Part shown: in pieces, positions 53,654-63,175 of the stretch
Layout of the letters: every line of letters begins with the position of its first letter
How positions within the stretch are numbered: the first letter of the stretch is position 1
NCBI RefSeq assembly: GCF_028623165.1
Contig: NZ_CP117770.1
Span: 1 to 64,000 of the forward strand
Reading direction: 5' to 3'
DNA length: 64,000 nucleotides
From: Nostoc sp. UHCC 0926
GTDB taxonomy: Bacteria > Cyanobacteriota > Cyanobacteriia > Cyanobacteriales > Nostocaceae
Program-made: the position numbers and the translations under genes
Notes under the pieces: generated by a model
Databases searched by the model: none
Told to the model about the DNA's origin: nothing
What the model saw: the letters and a program-made list of their open reading frames with translations, nothing else

Positions 53654-53951
53654 AATTTTTTATACCTTTCCTATTTGAGGAATTCACATTTTCACTCATG
53701 TGAAATTGAAGTGGGACTAAATGATCAACCTAAGTTAACACAACCTAGAACATTTGCGTTATTAGTATTTACAAAAAATAACAGAATGTCTAATTTTCAG
53801 ACTAGAATATATATAAATAACAGCGAAGAGCCACAGAAGCATCTATTAGCCGAGTTCAGGAAATAAAATTCAGCAGTTTCGATGGAGAGATAAATAGACT
53901 TTAAAATTTAGTTTTCCATCGCAGTTATACAGATTTTGATTTCTCTCCAGT
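53654..53951. promoter_or_regulatory. Candidate regulatory region upstream of the helicase-nuclease gene
   Basis: CGATGGA (53880-53886) pairs with TCCATCG (53915-53921), with GGAGAGA repeated in inverted orientation nearby (53884 and about 53942). No convincing gene is present, though a short plus-strand frame exists. It probably holds the promoter for the two-gene operon. Confidence 0.4.
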
Positions 53952-54383
53952 TTAAGGTTGAATTAGAGGCTGTTGGGATTGCTGAGTATTGCATTCAGCT
54001 ACCTTATTGCTAACAAGTACATAACTCGTACCTACCAGTGCAAGACTAACTACAGCAGCAGCAACAATATTCCAACGCTCACCGAATGGTTTTTGTTTAG
54101 AAGCTATTCCTAGTTGCTCCTGTATATATTTAATAGCTGATGATAAAGATTTACGAGTGATTTCATGCCAAATTGTAATAACTCCGCGCTCATCACTTTT
54201 TAAATAAGCACATAAATAACCAGGACTTGATTTATCTTCTTCGATCATGAGTGAATAACCATCCACTAGCTTCGCTATCAAAGTTTTTTTGCTTCCTAGC
54301 CGACGTGTATTCGGTTGCAGCCCATTTGATTGCAATATCTTGATTGCATCTTCCATTTCTATAGCGTTTCTTTCTAATATCAT
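53952..54383 (-). CDS. Unknown protein with one C-terminal membrane helix
   Basis: A 143-residue protein. The soluble part (about 1-105) contains EMEDAIKILQSNGLQPNTRRLGSKKTL and TIWHEITRKSLSSAIKYIQEQLG. One transmembrane helix (about 108-128, NIVAAAVVSLALVGTSYVLV) and a short tail follow. It could be a membrane-anchored sensor or effector. It is the fourth gene of the AT-rich cluster, with the same strand and base use. No family is known. Confidence 0.65.
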   Translation of the reverse strand: MILERNAIEMEDAIKILQSNGLQPNTRRLGSKKTLIAKLVDGYSLMIEEDKSSPGYLCAYLKSDERGVITIWHEITRKSLSSAIKYIQEQLGIASKQKPFGERWNIVAAAVVSLALVGTSYVLVSNKVAECNTQQSQQPLIQP

Positions 54384-54392
54384 TTTGTCCCC

Positions 54393-55286
54393 TTAGACCA
54401 TTTGAACGAAAGCTTTCAAAATCTTGTATTGATAATTTTCATCTTCAACCTGATGGGAAGTTTGGGTCACATTCCAAACTTTTTGGATAATATCATCAAT
54501 ACTGAAGCCCTCCTTTTTCAATTTTCTTACTTGCTCTTTGTCTTCATCAATAGAATTTTTCACAACGACACTGTTTTTAATTACTTCTTTTAACCAACTC
54601 CAATCATCACTCTCAACCCACCAGTCTATTGTTTGAGCAACAAAAGCAAAATTTCTCGGATAATATACATTCACATTACCTTCATTTTTATCTGCTTTTT
54701 CACCAGAGTTCACTTTATAAGCACTAGCCATCATGTTCCTAACTTTATTAGTAAATGTAGTAATTATCCAAGAAACACTTAAGCCGTAAGAGCCAATCAA
54801 CCATTCTCTAATTGTTATTTTTTGATTTTCATCAAATAATTTTGAAACTTTTAAAGTATACTTTTCCCAGAAAGGTATCTGGCTTACCATTTCGCCTAAG
54901 TGAGCTAATCTTTTATTAATCAAGGTACAAACTTGGAAACTTAGCCACTCTCCCAAACTTTCATAGAGTTCTTCTGCCGCCAGTTCATCACAAAAACTAT
55001 AGAACTCATGAAGCTGCTCTACATCTGCAAGGTGTAAACCTTGATGTTCAATCAGCTTAATTCCAGAAAGTTGAATTTTATCTTGGGTTATAGTGAGTAC
55101 GTTGTAATCAGCCTTATTAAATATTTTTTTATTAGAATTTGAAGGTATATCAGTTAACAAAATCTCTACAATATCTTCTAAAACAACTCTGCCATTCGCT
55201 CCTTCTCTTTGGGAGTAAACGCGGACTATCTGCTCTTGACGTGCAAATACATTCTGGTAGATGTAATTATTTAAAATTAATTCCAT
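54393..55286 (-). CDS. Unknown protein of the AT-rich defence-like cluster
   Basis: A 297-residue protein. The N-terminal half is mostly beta (RVVLEDIVEILLTDIPS, DYNVLTITQDKIQLSG). The centre is helical (FYSFCDELAAEELYESLGEWLSFQV). YYPRNFAFVAQTIDWWVESDDWSWLKEV follows, then a charged end. No catalytic motif is obvious. It is nine bases upstream of the membrane protein gene. It may be a partner of the helicase-nuclease operon, but this is only from neighbourhood. Confidence 0.65.
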   Translation of the reverse strand: MELILNNYIYQNVFARQEQIVRVYSQREGANGRVVLEDIVEILLTDIPSNSNKKIFNKADYNVLTITQDKIQLSGIKLIEHQGLHLADVEQLHEFYSFCDELAAEELYESLGEWLSFQVCTLINKRLAHLGEMVSQIPFWEKYTLKVSKLFDENQKITIREWLIGSYGLSVSWIITTFTNKVRNMMASAYKVNSGEKADKNEGNVNVYYPRNFAFVAQTIDWWVESDDWSWLKEVIKNSVVVKNSIDEDKEQVRKLKKEGFSIDDIIQKVWNVTQTSHQVEDENYQYKILKAFVQMV

Positions 55287-55477
55287 AGCTTATTTCTTTC
55301 CATTGGTAATGTTTATACTTACTTAAAAATCTTATGCAAGTATGCAATCTAGATATTTTTACTGTCATTTATGGCTCAAGATCCATAAATTAATTTTTCA
55401 ACATAGCCAAAAATTTCAAAAAGATCGCATCAGTTTTTTTTATAAATGGTTGGCTATAAGCCTCGAAAAAGTTATAT

Positions 55478-56356
55478 TTAGTCAGTGTTTGCACCATCCA
55501 GTACTTCTGCAAATAACATTGGAATTGTAAGCTGTACCCCTTCTTCATGGATACGGATAGGAATTCCTGACTTTTTAGATATCCACTTTATCCAGTTTTT
55601 TAAAGTCTGTGAGCGACGATTACTAGTATCTGCGTCTTTTAATACCTCTGGAAAAGTAAGCTCTTTAACTACTTCATCATTTAAAACTAGCACACTATTT
55701 AGTTGTGATTGTTTTAGTGAGACTGCATCAATAATCCGCCAAACAGGAGGGTAACTTAACATAGCTTCAATGAGCAGTCTGACTTGTAAATCTTCATTAG
55801 GTGCTTCAGCAATTAATCTGCCCTTTTGGGTTAATTCAGTCAGCCACTTATTGCCCTGACGCATCCTTGTAATCAGCTTGAGTGCTTCCAAAGCCTGTTT
55901 TGCATACTGTCCATGTCGAGAAATATATACGTTTTTCTTTCCTCTATTACCTAATTTATAACCTAGTTCGTATGAGTCTGTTATTCCTTGATAAATAAGT
56001 AAGATAGCCTCAATTATTTTCTTAGGTTTATCATATTGGGGAATAGAATCTACACAGCTATTATCATCCCAATCATCCTCAATCGTAAACCTTTGCTTAA
56101 AAATATCTGCCGCTTTCATTTTAATATCAATTAGTAATATTTTCTTTTCTTCTAAATAAGGTTTGTAAAATAAATTGCAATATAAACCTGCAATTTCATT
56201 AGTATTAATATCGTAAAAATTTGTTTTACTCAAATGTCCGTCTTGCTTGAGTATTTCTAAAAAATGATTAATCTCTTGGCAGGCTTCAGGTGGATAATAG
56301 CCTTGTAAATTTTTTATTTTCTTTTGAAGTTCTGGGGTAGATACTATCTCAAACAT
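55478..56356 (-). CDS. Unknown protein with winged-helix-like C-terminus
   Basis: A 292-residue protein starting MFEIVSTPELQKKIKNLQGYYPPEACQEINHFLEILKQDG. The centre (ILLIYQGITDSYELGYKLGNRGKKNVYISRHGQYAKQALEALKLI) looks like a DNA-binding region. NRRSQTLKNWIKWISKKSGI near the end suggests another winged helix. Two bases separate it from the Phd-like gene, so they form an operon. It may be a regulator or restriction-like factor. No family is assigned. Confidence 0.65.
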   Translation of the reverse strand: MFEIVSTPELQKKIKNLQGYYPPEACQEINHFLEILKQDGHLSKTNFYDINTNEIAGLYCNLFYKPYLEEKKILLIDIKMKAADIFKQRFTIEDDWDDNSCVDSIPQYDKPKKIIEAILLIYQGITDSYELGYKLGNRGKKNVYISRHGQYAKQALEALKLITRMRQGNKWLTELTQKGRLIAEAPNEDLQVRLLIEAMLSYPPVWRIIDAVSLKQSQLNSVLVLNDEVVKELTFPEVLKDADTSNRRSQTLKNWIKWISKKSGIPIRIHEEGVQLTIPMLFAEVLDGANTD

Positions 56357-56358
56357 GA

Positions 56359-56766
56359 TTACTTCTCCTGAGTCAAACTTCCAACTTCAATAAGACCGCT
56401 ATTAATAGCAAGTAGTTTATCTGCAACTTCTGACACTGGAATCGGAAGATAGGCAATCAACCGAGGGCTAACGAATGCAACCGCTCTCCGTGTATGATAG
56501 GTTACATAAATACAATCAACATCAACTTGTAAATGCTCCCAGCACTCGGTTAGATGTAGCCGGAAATCTGATAATGACATTTCTTCGCTTTTATTGATGG
56601 CATTATCTTCTAGAGCTTTTTCTAAATCCTTTAAAGGCACTAAGAATCCAACTACTTGCCCATAATAAGTAGCAGCAATTCTTTTCATCCCTAACTGCAC
56701 CTGACGCTTGAACTTCGGCAGGCTTTCTCTTAGGTCTGATAATGGAAGCTGCTTGAAAGAACTCAC
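56359..56766 (-). CDS. Tandem Phd/YefM-like antitoxin protein
   Basis: 135 residues from GTG at 56766, which has AGAGG nine bases upstream; the frame to 56808 lacks this. Two similar repeats occur: LPLSDLRESLPKFKRQVQLGMKRIAATYYGQVVGFLVPL and MSLSDFRLHLTECWEHLQVDVDCIYVTYHTRRAVAFVSP. Each has the Phd fold (strand-helix-strand with a central YG/YH), so a duplicated antitoxin is likely. No RelE/ParE/Doc-type toxin follows. It may act as a repressor of the cluster instead. Confidence 0.65.
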   Translation of the reverse strand: MSSFKQLPLSDLRESLPKFKRQVQLGMKRIAATYYGQVVGFLVPLKDLEKALEDNAINKSEEMSLSDFRLHLTECWEHLQVDVDCIYVTYHTRRAVAFVSPRLIAYLPIPVSEVADKLLAINSGLIEVGSLTQEK

Positions 56767-57050
56767 GCTTGTTTTCCTCTTACTTTTATAGTACAAACAT
56801 ACTGGCAAATGCTTCTGAAACTACTATATTAGACAAGATACCATTGTGCAACAAGTTTAGCAAGTTGTATATGTTTTACATTTATAGCCTATAACTATTG
56901 CTACACAATATCTACAGCACATTGATTGTTGATAACTGTTAGTTACCAGAGCGATAAGCCTGACGGCATGGCTACGCTTACCGCCTACACTAGGACATGA
57001 GCTAATGGAGACGCTAGCGCGCGCAAACGGCGATCGCATATACGCACTCA

Positions 57051-57242
57051 TCACCGTTCATCCCGCAACCACTCTAACCCAGTTCTCAGTGCTGCCTCCG
57101 CCGTGTAAAAAATCTTTTGTTCCCCGAATATGCCACCTGTCCGGCTGATAATCCGAAACTGCCAGCAATGCCCTGGCGTGTAAAAAACCATTAGGACACT
57201 GCCGTTGACACAGAGTACGGTATCAACTTTAACTTGGGACAT
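57051..57242 (-). CDS. Small unknown protein
   Basis: A 63-residue protein with VDTVLCVNGSVLMVFYTPGHCWQFRIISRTG, then TAEAALRTGLEWL. It is beta-rich and plausible as a compact soluble protein of a type frequent in Nostocales. The ribosome site is weak. The upstream 56809-57050 gap is GC-rich with palindromic fragments. Confidence 0.5.
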   Translation of the reverse strand: MSQVKVDTVLCVNGSVLMVFYTPGHCWQFRIISRTGGIFGEQKIFYTAEAALRTGLEWLRDER

Positions 57243-57290
57243 TTACTGCTGTTGTGGGTGTGATGATGTATTTTAATTGTGTGGGATTTC

Positions 57291-58602
57291 TCACCCAATC
57301 AACCCCAAATGCCGATGGAATGCTTCAACAGCATTCGCCACACCATCTTCATCTCTAATCTTCTGGCCTAACTCCTGGGCTTTACACCGCATGACCTCAT
57401 CACCCAGTACTATTTCAATCGCTGCCGCTAAAGTTCTTTCTGATACCTTGTGGTACTGTATCGGTTGTGGGCTGACTCCCAACCGAGTTAGCTTTTCACC
57501 CCAAACTGGCTGATCTGCAAAAAAGGGTACAGTAATTGATGGTGTCCCCGCACATAACACTGCCGCCGTTGTACTAGATCCTCCGTGATGTACTACTGCT
57601 GGCACTTGAGGAAATAACCAATCATGCGGAACTTCCTTGATCACAAACACTCGTAGCGAATCTTTTATATTCACCGTTCTTCCAACGTTACCCCAGCCTG
57701 ACAATATAATCCCGCCTTGATGGGTTTTCTTTAAGGCTTCCACGATGTAATGTGTGAGATATTCTGGATTGGGCATCGTCATGCTCCCAAATCCAAAACA
57801 CAAAGGTAATTGCTTTCGCCCAAGAAAATCCTCTAGTTCCAGGGGTGGCTCGTATTCGGAGCCTTGGTCAATAAACCAAAAACCAGTCACATACGCCCAT
57901 GCAGGCCAGTCACGGGGTCTTGGGATGACGTGCGAACTAAACCCGTACAATACAGGGATTCGTGATACATTCGCCGGAGTCTTCTGTCTGAAGCGTCTAC
58001 CCAAATATGGTAAAGGCGGCAATTTCAAAGTTTCTGTTCTGAAGTGATTGAGCAGTTGACGATATCTTTGCCAGTGCAAAAACTCTACTCTTCAGTAGCT
58101 GCCATAATTTATCGCTTTCTTTAGCGGGTTTTTAGTTGTTTGAGCAAATCTCAAAAACCCAAACATCCCTGTAGGACTCAACGGCAGAACTGATGCAAAA
58201 AAGCAAGGTACGCCTAATTTCTCTGCTTTTGTTGTATCCAAAGGTAGCTAACGGCGTGTAGATAATTACCTCACTTCCCTGACACGCTTGCCAACCTGAT
58301 TCCAACTGTTGAAGCAAAAGCTTATCTGCTTCTTCTTTTTTCAACTTTTCTCCCGCAATCAATTGCTGAAGGAGTTTCGATTGCAGAAAGTCTTGCATAT
58401 TGCCAGCGATCGGTGCAAACTTTAAATCGAACTGCCTCACAAAAGATGCAAAGTTTTCGTGTGTTGCGACTGTTACCTGATGCCCCGCACGTCTTAAACC
58501 AATAGCCAAAGCGCAGTATGGTTGCAAGTCTCCTCTTGAACCTACTGTTAGGATCGTAATCTTCAGTTTTCGGCTTGTTACTATAGGTAAACTTTGACTC
58601 AA
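57291..58602 (-). pseudogene. Glycosyltransferase (sterol/MGT-like UGT), broken
   Basis: The N-terminal part (58602 to about 58230) reads KITILTVGSRGDLQPYCALAIGLRRAGHQVTVATHENF. The C-terminal part (58079-57291) has the donor site VPAVVHHGGSSTTAAVLCAGTPSITVPFFADQ. Between them a frameshift near ATACAACAAAAGC (about 58225) and a TGA within SY*RVEF (near 58100) destroy the frame. About 435 codons in total, typical of lipid or sterol glycosyltransferases. Two lesions make it almost certainly inactive. Confidence 0.85.
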
Positions 58603-58836
58603 ATATTTTTCCTGCTGAAAACGTAATGATTCAAAAATTGTACTAATTTATTGTGCCTCTAGGCGATAAACCAATACAGTTTAGATCAGCCTGTTTTTTC
58701 GTAACTGTTCCCTTGCCTTCACAGAGAAACTTTCTGAACTCAACCACATTGAGCCAATTGCGTAGGCGCAGCCCGTCGTAGACATCGCTGTTGTATTGGT
58801 TAATATACAGTCAAAACAATTCAACCATGATCAATT

Positions 58837-59014
58837 TCATGAAATGGTTAGGGGAATACCGTTATCTTTGGGTTTTAACTTGAGAATAAATGGAACAGCT
58901 TTCAATACCCAATCGGACACGGGTGTATAATTAGCAGCTTCTTCTCCAAAGCTAATAGAGAGCATATCAGTATGAATAATCCCTGGATTGAGGGGTATAG
59001 CTGCCATACCATTC
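58837..59014 (-). pseudogene. 3' part of a short-chain dehydrogenase, cut by an IS
   Basis: NGMAAIPLNPGIIHTDMLSISFGEEA continues the SDR fold after the break point (the family motif PGIIHTDM). The other part lies at 60430-60936. Joining the two at the 4-base GAAT restores one open frame. Confidence 0.8.
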
Positions 59015-60429
59015 CTCATATCTTGCACCTGGAAATTTGAATGTCAATTCCTTGACTAAGTGCCAGTTCTCTCAGGCGTTCAATGTCTTGTAAAAGAAGT
59101 AACACTACCAATTGTGGAAATATAGTTTGGAATGCGATTTCTGCTGCTTGTCCCCAATCAGGTAGGTTTGTAGAAGCGATCGCTGTGGATAAATAAGCCC
59201 AGTGTGCCAAAATATAAGAAATCAGGGACAATACCAAGCAACGATAAACGCCTAAAAGTGTCCCCTGCCCAAACCGATGTAACCCGAAACGGTGTTTCGC
59301 AGTTTTAAACCAACCCTCTATTCGCCACCGTCGTTTACCCCACCAAGAAATAGTACTAGCTTTGAGAGCTTTGGTTGAAATGACAAATCGTTTGACATAT
59401 TTACCATCATCACGTTTAAAATAGTACCAGGATACATAGACAGGAAATTTCAAACCCCTCAAGCGAAGTTGTTGTCCACGTTTATGTAGTTGAGCAACAC
59501 AGCGCCCATCTATTAACTTACGGGTACAAGCGATCCCAGCAATTATATGGTATTTCCGCTTTCGGACACCGTGTATAAATTCCACACTACCAAAGGCTGT
59601 ATCTACAAGAACCATCACCTGGAAGTGCTTTGTTAGTTTTTTGGGCAAGCATTTGACCATTTTTAGTCCCAATTGTGCCGGGGACGGAGTCCCTTTTCCC
59701 TTCCAGACGCGAAAACTCCAGGGAACTCGCCACCGACCTACAACCAAATACACCACAACCAAGTGTAAACCTCGTTTTCCGTTGTATACGCGGATTAAAT
59801 TTTCAAATCCCTTAAACTTGCCAAACTTTTCCAGAGTTGTTAGGTCAATAATCACTTGTAGAAATGGTTTACGTCCTAAAGTCCGCTGCGACAAAATCTC
59901 CTTAATAACACGGTTACGGGTGGTACGAATTACACTTATAGTTGACCAATTGTAGATGTTGAGAAATCGACTTAAGGCGCTGGCTGACTTACTTTTACTG
60001 TGCTCAGGTAGAGGATACCCCTCTGACTGCAAGAACAATCCCAACATTGCTTCAAGATTTTCTTGTTGGTAAGTAGAAGGCATCAATGACAGCAAGGTGT
60101 AAACTAAATTTTGGGCGTGGGCAAGAATTGAAACCATAGTTCTTGCTAATCTGTAATATGTTTCACGCCCTTTTTCTCACATTTTGGACAATTCCACAAA
60201 TAAGCGCCATTCTCATAATTAACGATCGCCTGATCAACGACTCATTAGTTGGAACATCATACCTTGACAAAGCCTGCCATCGTCTTTCTCAACTAATTAA
60301 GTAACATTACTAGTTTTATAGTTCTTTAAACATCTAAGTAGCGATTAACCCTGACACTGCTTCTAATGTCTCATTTTTGTACTTTTTATCTGCTTTTTCT
60401 GAGTTGATTCGGTAGGTGCAAGATATAAG
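59015..60429 (-). mobile_element. IS4/IS701-like insertion sequence, 1415 bp, GAAT duplication
   Basis: The ends read CTCATATCTTGCACCT (59015) and AGGTGCAAGATATAAG (to 60429), inverted with a single mismatch. The 4-base target duplication is ATTC (GAAT on the minus strand) at 59011-59014 and 60430-60433. It holds one transposase gene and splits the SDR gene. The transposase stop TGA is formed within the terminal repeat. Confidence 0.88.
59016..60137 (-). CDS. IS4/IS701-family transposase
   Basis: A 373-residue DDE transposase. The DDE parts are visible as IIDLTTLEK (first D), LVDTAFGS (second D) and RRWRIEGWFKTAKHRFGL (E and the YREK-like helix). Both ends of the element are intact, so it may be active. 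About 290 bases separate its start from the right end, unusually long for a leader, perhaps holding the promoter. Confidence 0.9.
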   Translation of the reverse strand: MVSILAHAQNLVYTLLSLMPSTYQQENLEAMLGLFLQSEGYPLPEHSKSKSASALSRFLNIYNWSTISVIRTTRNRVIKEILSQRTLGRKPFLQVIIDLTTLEKFGKFKGFENLIRVYNGKRGLHLVVVYLVVGRWRVPWSFRVWKGKGTPSPAQLGLKMVKCLPKKLTKHFQVMVLVDTAFGSVEFIHGVRKRKYHIIAGIACTRKLIDGRCVAQLHKRGQQLRLRGLKFPVYVSWYYFKRDDGKYVKRFVISTKALKASTISWWGKRRWRIEGWFKTAKHRFGLHRFGQGTLLGVYRCLVLSLISYILAHWAYLSTAIASTNLPDWGQAAEIAFQTIFPQLVVLLLLQDIERLRELALSQGIDIQISRCKI

Positions 60430-60936
60430 ATTCGGCAATTCTTGTGCCAAAGAACGAGTTAATCCTTCTATTGCCCACTTAGAAGCGCAGTATGGTGCAA
60501 CTTGGGCCCAAGTCGAACGTCCCCAGCCAGAACTAAAGTTAACGATAATACCCCGTTTCTTTTTCACCATTGCTGGTACAAAATGACGAATTATATTCGC
60601 TACTCCTTTGATATTGATATCTATTAGGTCAGAAAATTCTTCGGATGGTATTTCCCACAAAGGTGCTGGGTAATTAGTAATTGCCGCATTATTAATTACT
60701 ATATCTGGCGGTGAATATTTTTGGAGTACGTCTATTGCCCATTTCTTTACAAGGTGTTCATCTGCCACGTCTACAGATGTGAAATCGTTGGGCGCACTAA
60801 ACTTTTGGCGTATTTTATCGATTGCATCTGATGAACGGGCGCAACCAATAACAGTATGCCCCTGTTGAATAAAACCCTCGGTCATTGCATAACCTAGACC
60901 TTTACTTATACCTGTAATTAAGATGAGCTTACTCAT
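60430..60936 (-). pseudogene. 5' part of a short-chain dehydrogenase, cut by an IS
   Basis: MSKLILITGISKGLGYAMTEGF is the TGxxxGxG cofactor site, NNAAITN is present, and the catalytic YCASKWA follows. The frame then runs into the insertion (its last 33 codons are IS sequence). The 3' part is at 58837-59014. Confidence 0.85.
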
Positions 60937-61074
60937 ATTTTTCTAGTATTCAATGTATCATCAGCAAATTTATCAGAGGTAGCACTTTTTACCAAAATCC
61001 CTGCACATTTTAAACCAATAACAAATGCACAGCCAGGTTCCATTTGTATGCGATCGCTAAAACAACACTGATTG

Positions 61075-61743
61075 TTACCTATTAGACTTTTTGTGAAGAG
61101 TGGGGTCAACTAACCTATATGATTGGTTAGGTTCACTCGTTGGAGGAAACGGATGCCCACTAATTGATGTTACCTCTAGCCCTGTGCTTTCTCCATCAGA
61201 ATTTATTAGTTCGTACTGTCCGCTTATGGGAGTGCGTTCGCCTGGCCTATGCAAAGAATATTGAGGCTCCAATATTTGCTCACTTGACTGACTTAACTGT
61301 GTAGTACCAGCACTATAAATTAGAGTAAATTGGCGATGAATCTCGAAACCTGGAAGATAGCCACCGTGAAACGGTATTTCTGACATCTGACTGAGCGCCC
61401 CTTTGATTTCTGAGATTGGTTTAAGCAATTTTTCGTTATCCTGGCTCCATCTAATAATTTGTACATCTAGCAATTCTTGAAACTCAAGAGCGTGTAGTGT
61501 TGCCTCCTCTGAGGGAGTTTGGCTATCTACAACAATCGATAACTTGAGAGTGAACAAAAGTTTCGTTTGTATTTGTGAAGAATCCTCATTAGAGGCAACT
61601 TGCGTACAATACTCGTCTACATGAAAACCAAACTGAGCCTTAAAATGGGAAAAGCTCTGTATTTGAAGTTGTTGACTAAGATATGGTAGCAATCCAGTTT
61701 CGGCATCTAATAGGATTTGGCGAACCATTGGTATTTGAATCAT
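61075..61743 (-). CDS. Unknown protein with YjzC-like C-terminal segment
   Basis: A 222-residue protein. The N-terminal 170 residues are unrecognised (ETGLLPYLSQQLQIQSF, FHVDEYCTQVAS). The end (RPGERTPISGQYELINSDG, then GLEVTSISGHPFPP, YRLVDPTLHK) resembles the short YjzC-like module, from memory. The GC content differs little from its neighbours. It lies alone. Confidence 0.65.
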   Translation of the reverse strand: MIQIPMVRQILLDAETGLLPYLSQQLQIQSFSHFKAQFGFHVDEYCTQVASNEDSSQIQTKLLFTLKLSIVVDSQTPSEEATLHALEFQELLDVQIIRWSQDNEKLLKPISEIKGALSQMSEIPFHGGYLPGFEIHRQFTLIYSAGTTQLSQSSEQILEPQYSLHRPGERTPISGQYELINSDGESTGLEVTSISGHPFPPTSEPNQSYRLVDPTLHKKSNR

Positions 61744-62036
61744 AAATGCTCTACAAGTTTTAAATTAAACCTTTTATTTCCTAACAATTTGACAAGATTC
61801 AGCGCTTTGAGACATCCATCAAACTGACGAGAGTTAGCTCAATCACTCTGCTGATTTACTTAAAACATCTTTCATGCTGCTTTCACAAAAGATATTTTAA
61901 GTAAATTCTTCAGCAAGGGACTCGTCTTTTCCACAGATTTGGTGTATCTTGTAACTCCGTGCAATTATTAACACTCCATTTCTACCAACTTTACTTGAGT
62001 CCAAATTTTAAGCCAATGCCTTCGAGGGAACAGCCA

Positions 62037-62324
62037 ATGAATACTTCTAATGATATAGATACAAAGAAGATCATCAAAAAATCCGACAAGCTTACCCTAA
62101 GACAGATGAAGTTAATCGAAGAAGCAGAAGACCAACTTCTTCAAGTTGATACCATTAATTCTTCAGCCCCTGTGGTTGAGGAGAAACCAGTAATCACTCA
62201 AGAGCCAAGAGAACCTGACTATATTCCGTTCCTTGACAATCCTCCAGTACAGTCTGTTGGCAACTCTGGCTGGCAAGTTTCTGATGTCTGGCGGGATCTG
62301 CGCGTGGATAGCTACTCGAATTAA
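62037..62324 (+). CDS. Small unknown polar protein
   Basis: 95 residues from the ATG at 62037, with GAGGGAACAGCC upstream; a longer frame to 61959 is weaker. It has Lys-rich helices (KKIIKKSDKLTLRQMKLIEEAEDQLL), a Pro/Glu-rich middle and a DVWRDLRVDSY end. No family is recognised. The gap 62325-62598 has no gene, only an AACTATAACTA-type repeat and a G-rich stretch. Confidence 0.55.
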   Translation: MNTSNDIDTKKIIKKSDKLTLRQMKLIEEAEDQLLQVDTINSSAPVVEEKPVITQEPREPDYIPFLDNPPVQSVGNSGWQVSDVWRDLRVDSYSN

Positions 62325-62598
62325 ACCGAAACTAAGGCAACCGCCTGAGCAACTTTTGTAACCTATCTTTGCACTTAGTCAAAGCTATAGTTGAATTGTG
62401 CCTATAATAAGTTACGGCTAACTATAACTAAAAGTTAGCACCATGTAAGTGTGTATTGCTGGATTACGCATCAAAGGCAATACCAAAGACAAGCAAAATT
62501 TATCGGCAGCGCAATAGTTTCTATTCTGTTGCCAACATGCACCCTCCGCGATCGCATGTTGGAAAAAGAGTGAGCAGAGGAGCAGGGGGGCAGAGGAG

Positions 62599-63006
62599 AT
62601 GGAGAAAGAACCGATTAAAAGTCATAAAGACTTGAAAGTTTATCAAATGGCTTTTGATGCCGCCATGAGAATCTTTGAACTCTCCAAAAAGTTTCCTGTT
62701 GAAGAGCGTTATTCAAAAACCTTTCAGATTCGCCGCTCGTCCCGTTCTGTGTGTGCAAATATGGCAGAGGCTTGGCGAAAACGTCGTTATGAGGCAGCTT
62801 TTGTAGCGAAACTGAATGATTGCGAGTCCGAAGCTGCTGAAACTCAGACTTGGATTGAGTTCGCTGTTAAATGTAACTATCTCTCTGTCGAATCAGGTAG
62901 AGAACTATATGGAACTTACAACCAAATTTTAGGTGGTCTAGTAAATATGATTGCCAACCCAACACCTTGGTTAATGAAACGTTCGCATTCTTTCTCCTCT
63001 GTGTGA
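62599..63006 (+). CDS. Four-helix-bundle protein (23S rRNA-IVP type)
   Basis: A 135-residue protein with SHKDLKVYQMAFDAAMRIFELSKKFPVEERY, the start of the 23S rRNA-intervening-sequence protein family, and QIRRSSRSVCANMAEAWRKR, CESEAAETQTWIEFAV. The function is unknown; these genes often sit in rRNA inserts or near transposons. Its C-terminus (RSHSFSSV) may be formed by the adjacent transposon end. Confidence 0.85.
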   Translation: MEKEPIKSHKDLKVYQMAFDAAMRIFELSKKFPVEERYSKTFQIRRSSRSVCANMAEAWRKRRYEAAFVAKLNDCESEAAETQTWIEFAVKCNYLSVESGRELYGTYNQILGGLVNMIANPTPWLMKRSHSFSSV

Positions 63007-63175
63007 CTTACACCATAAGCTGTCCGCTTTTGAAACCATAAGTTGTCCGTAGTAGAAGTCCAAAAGCGGATTATTACGTTTAGTAGCCGAACAGTAAAAG
63101 TAATGTTTGGAAATGATAAAGTGACCGAAAGTTCATTATTCAACCATAAACAGTCCGAAAGTTACAGATTTCTGT
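63000..63175 (+). mobile_element. End of a Tn7-like transposon, candidate
   Basis: Three direct repeats ACCATAAGCTGTCCG (63012), ACCATAAGTTGTCCG (63035) and ACCATAAACAGTCCG (63143), plus two CCGAAAGTT words, fill the DNA before tnsA. Tn7-type ends carry such TnsB-binding repeats. TGTGTGAC near 63000 could be the terminal TGT. The exact end is uncertain. Confidence 0.6.

Noticed and set aside
53675..53866. 63-codon plus-strand frame upstream of the helicase gene
   Set aside because: It lies in the likely promoter region with no homology signal; probably chance.
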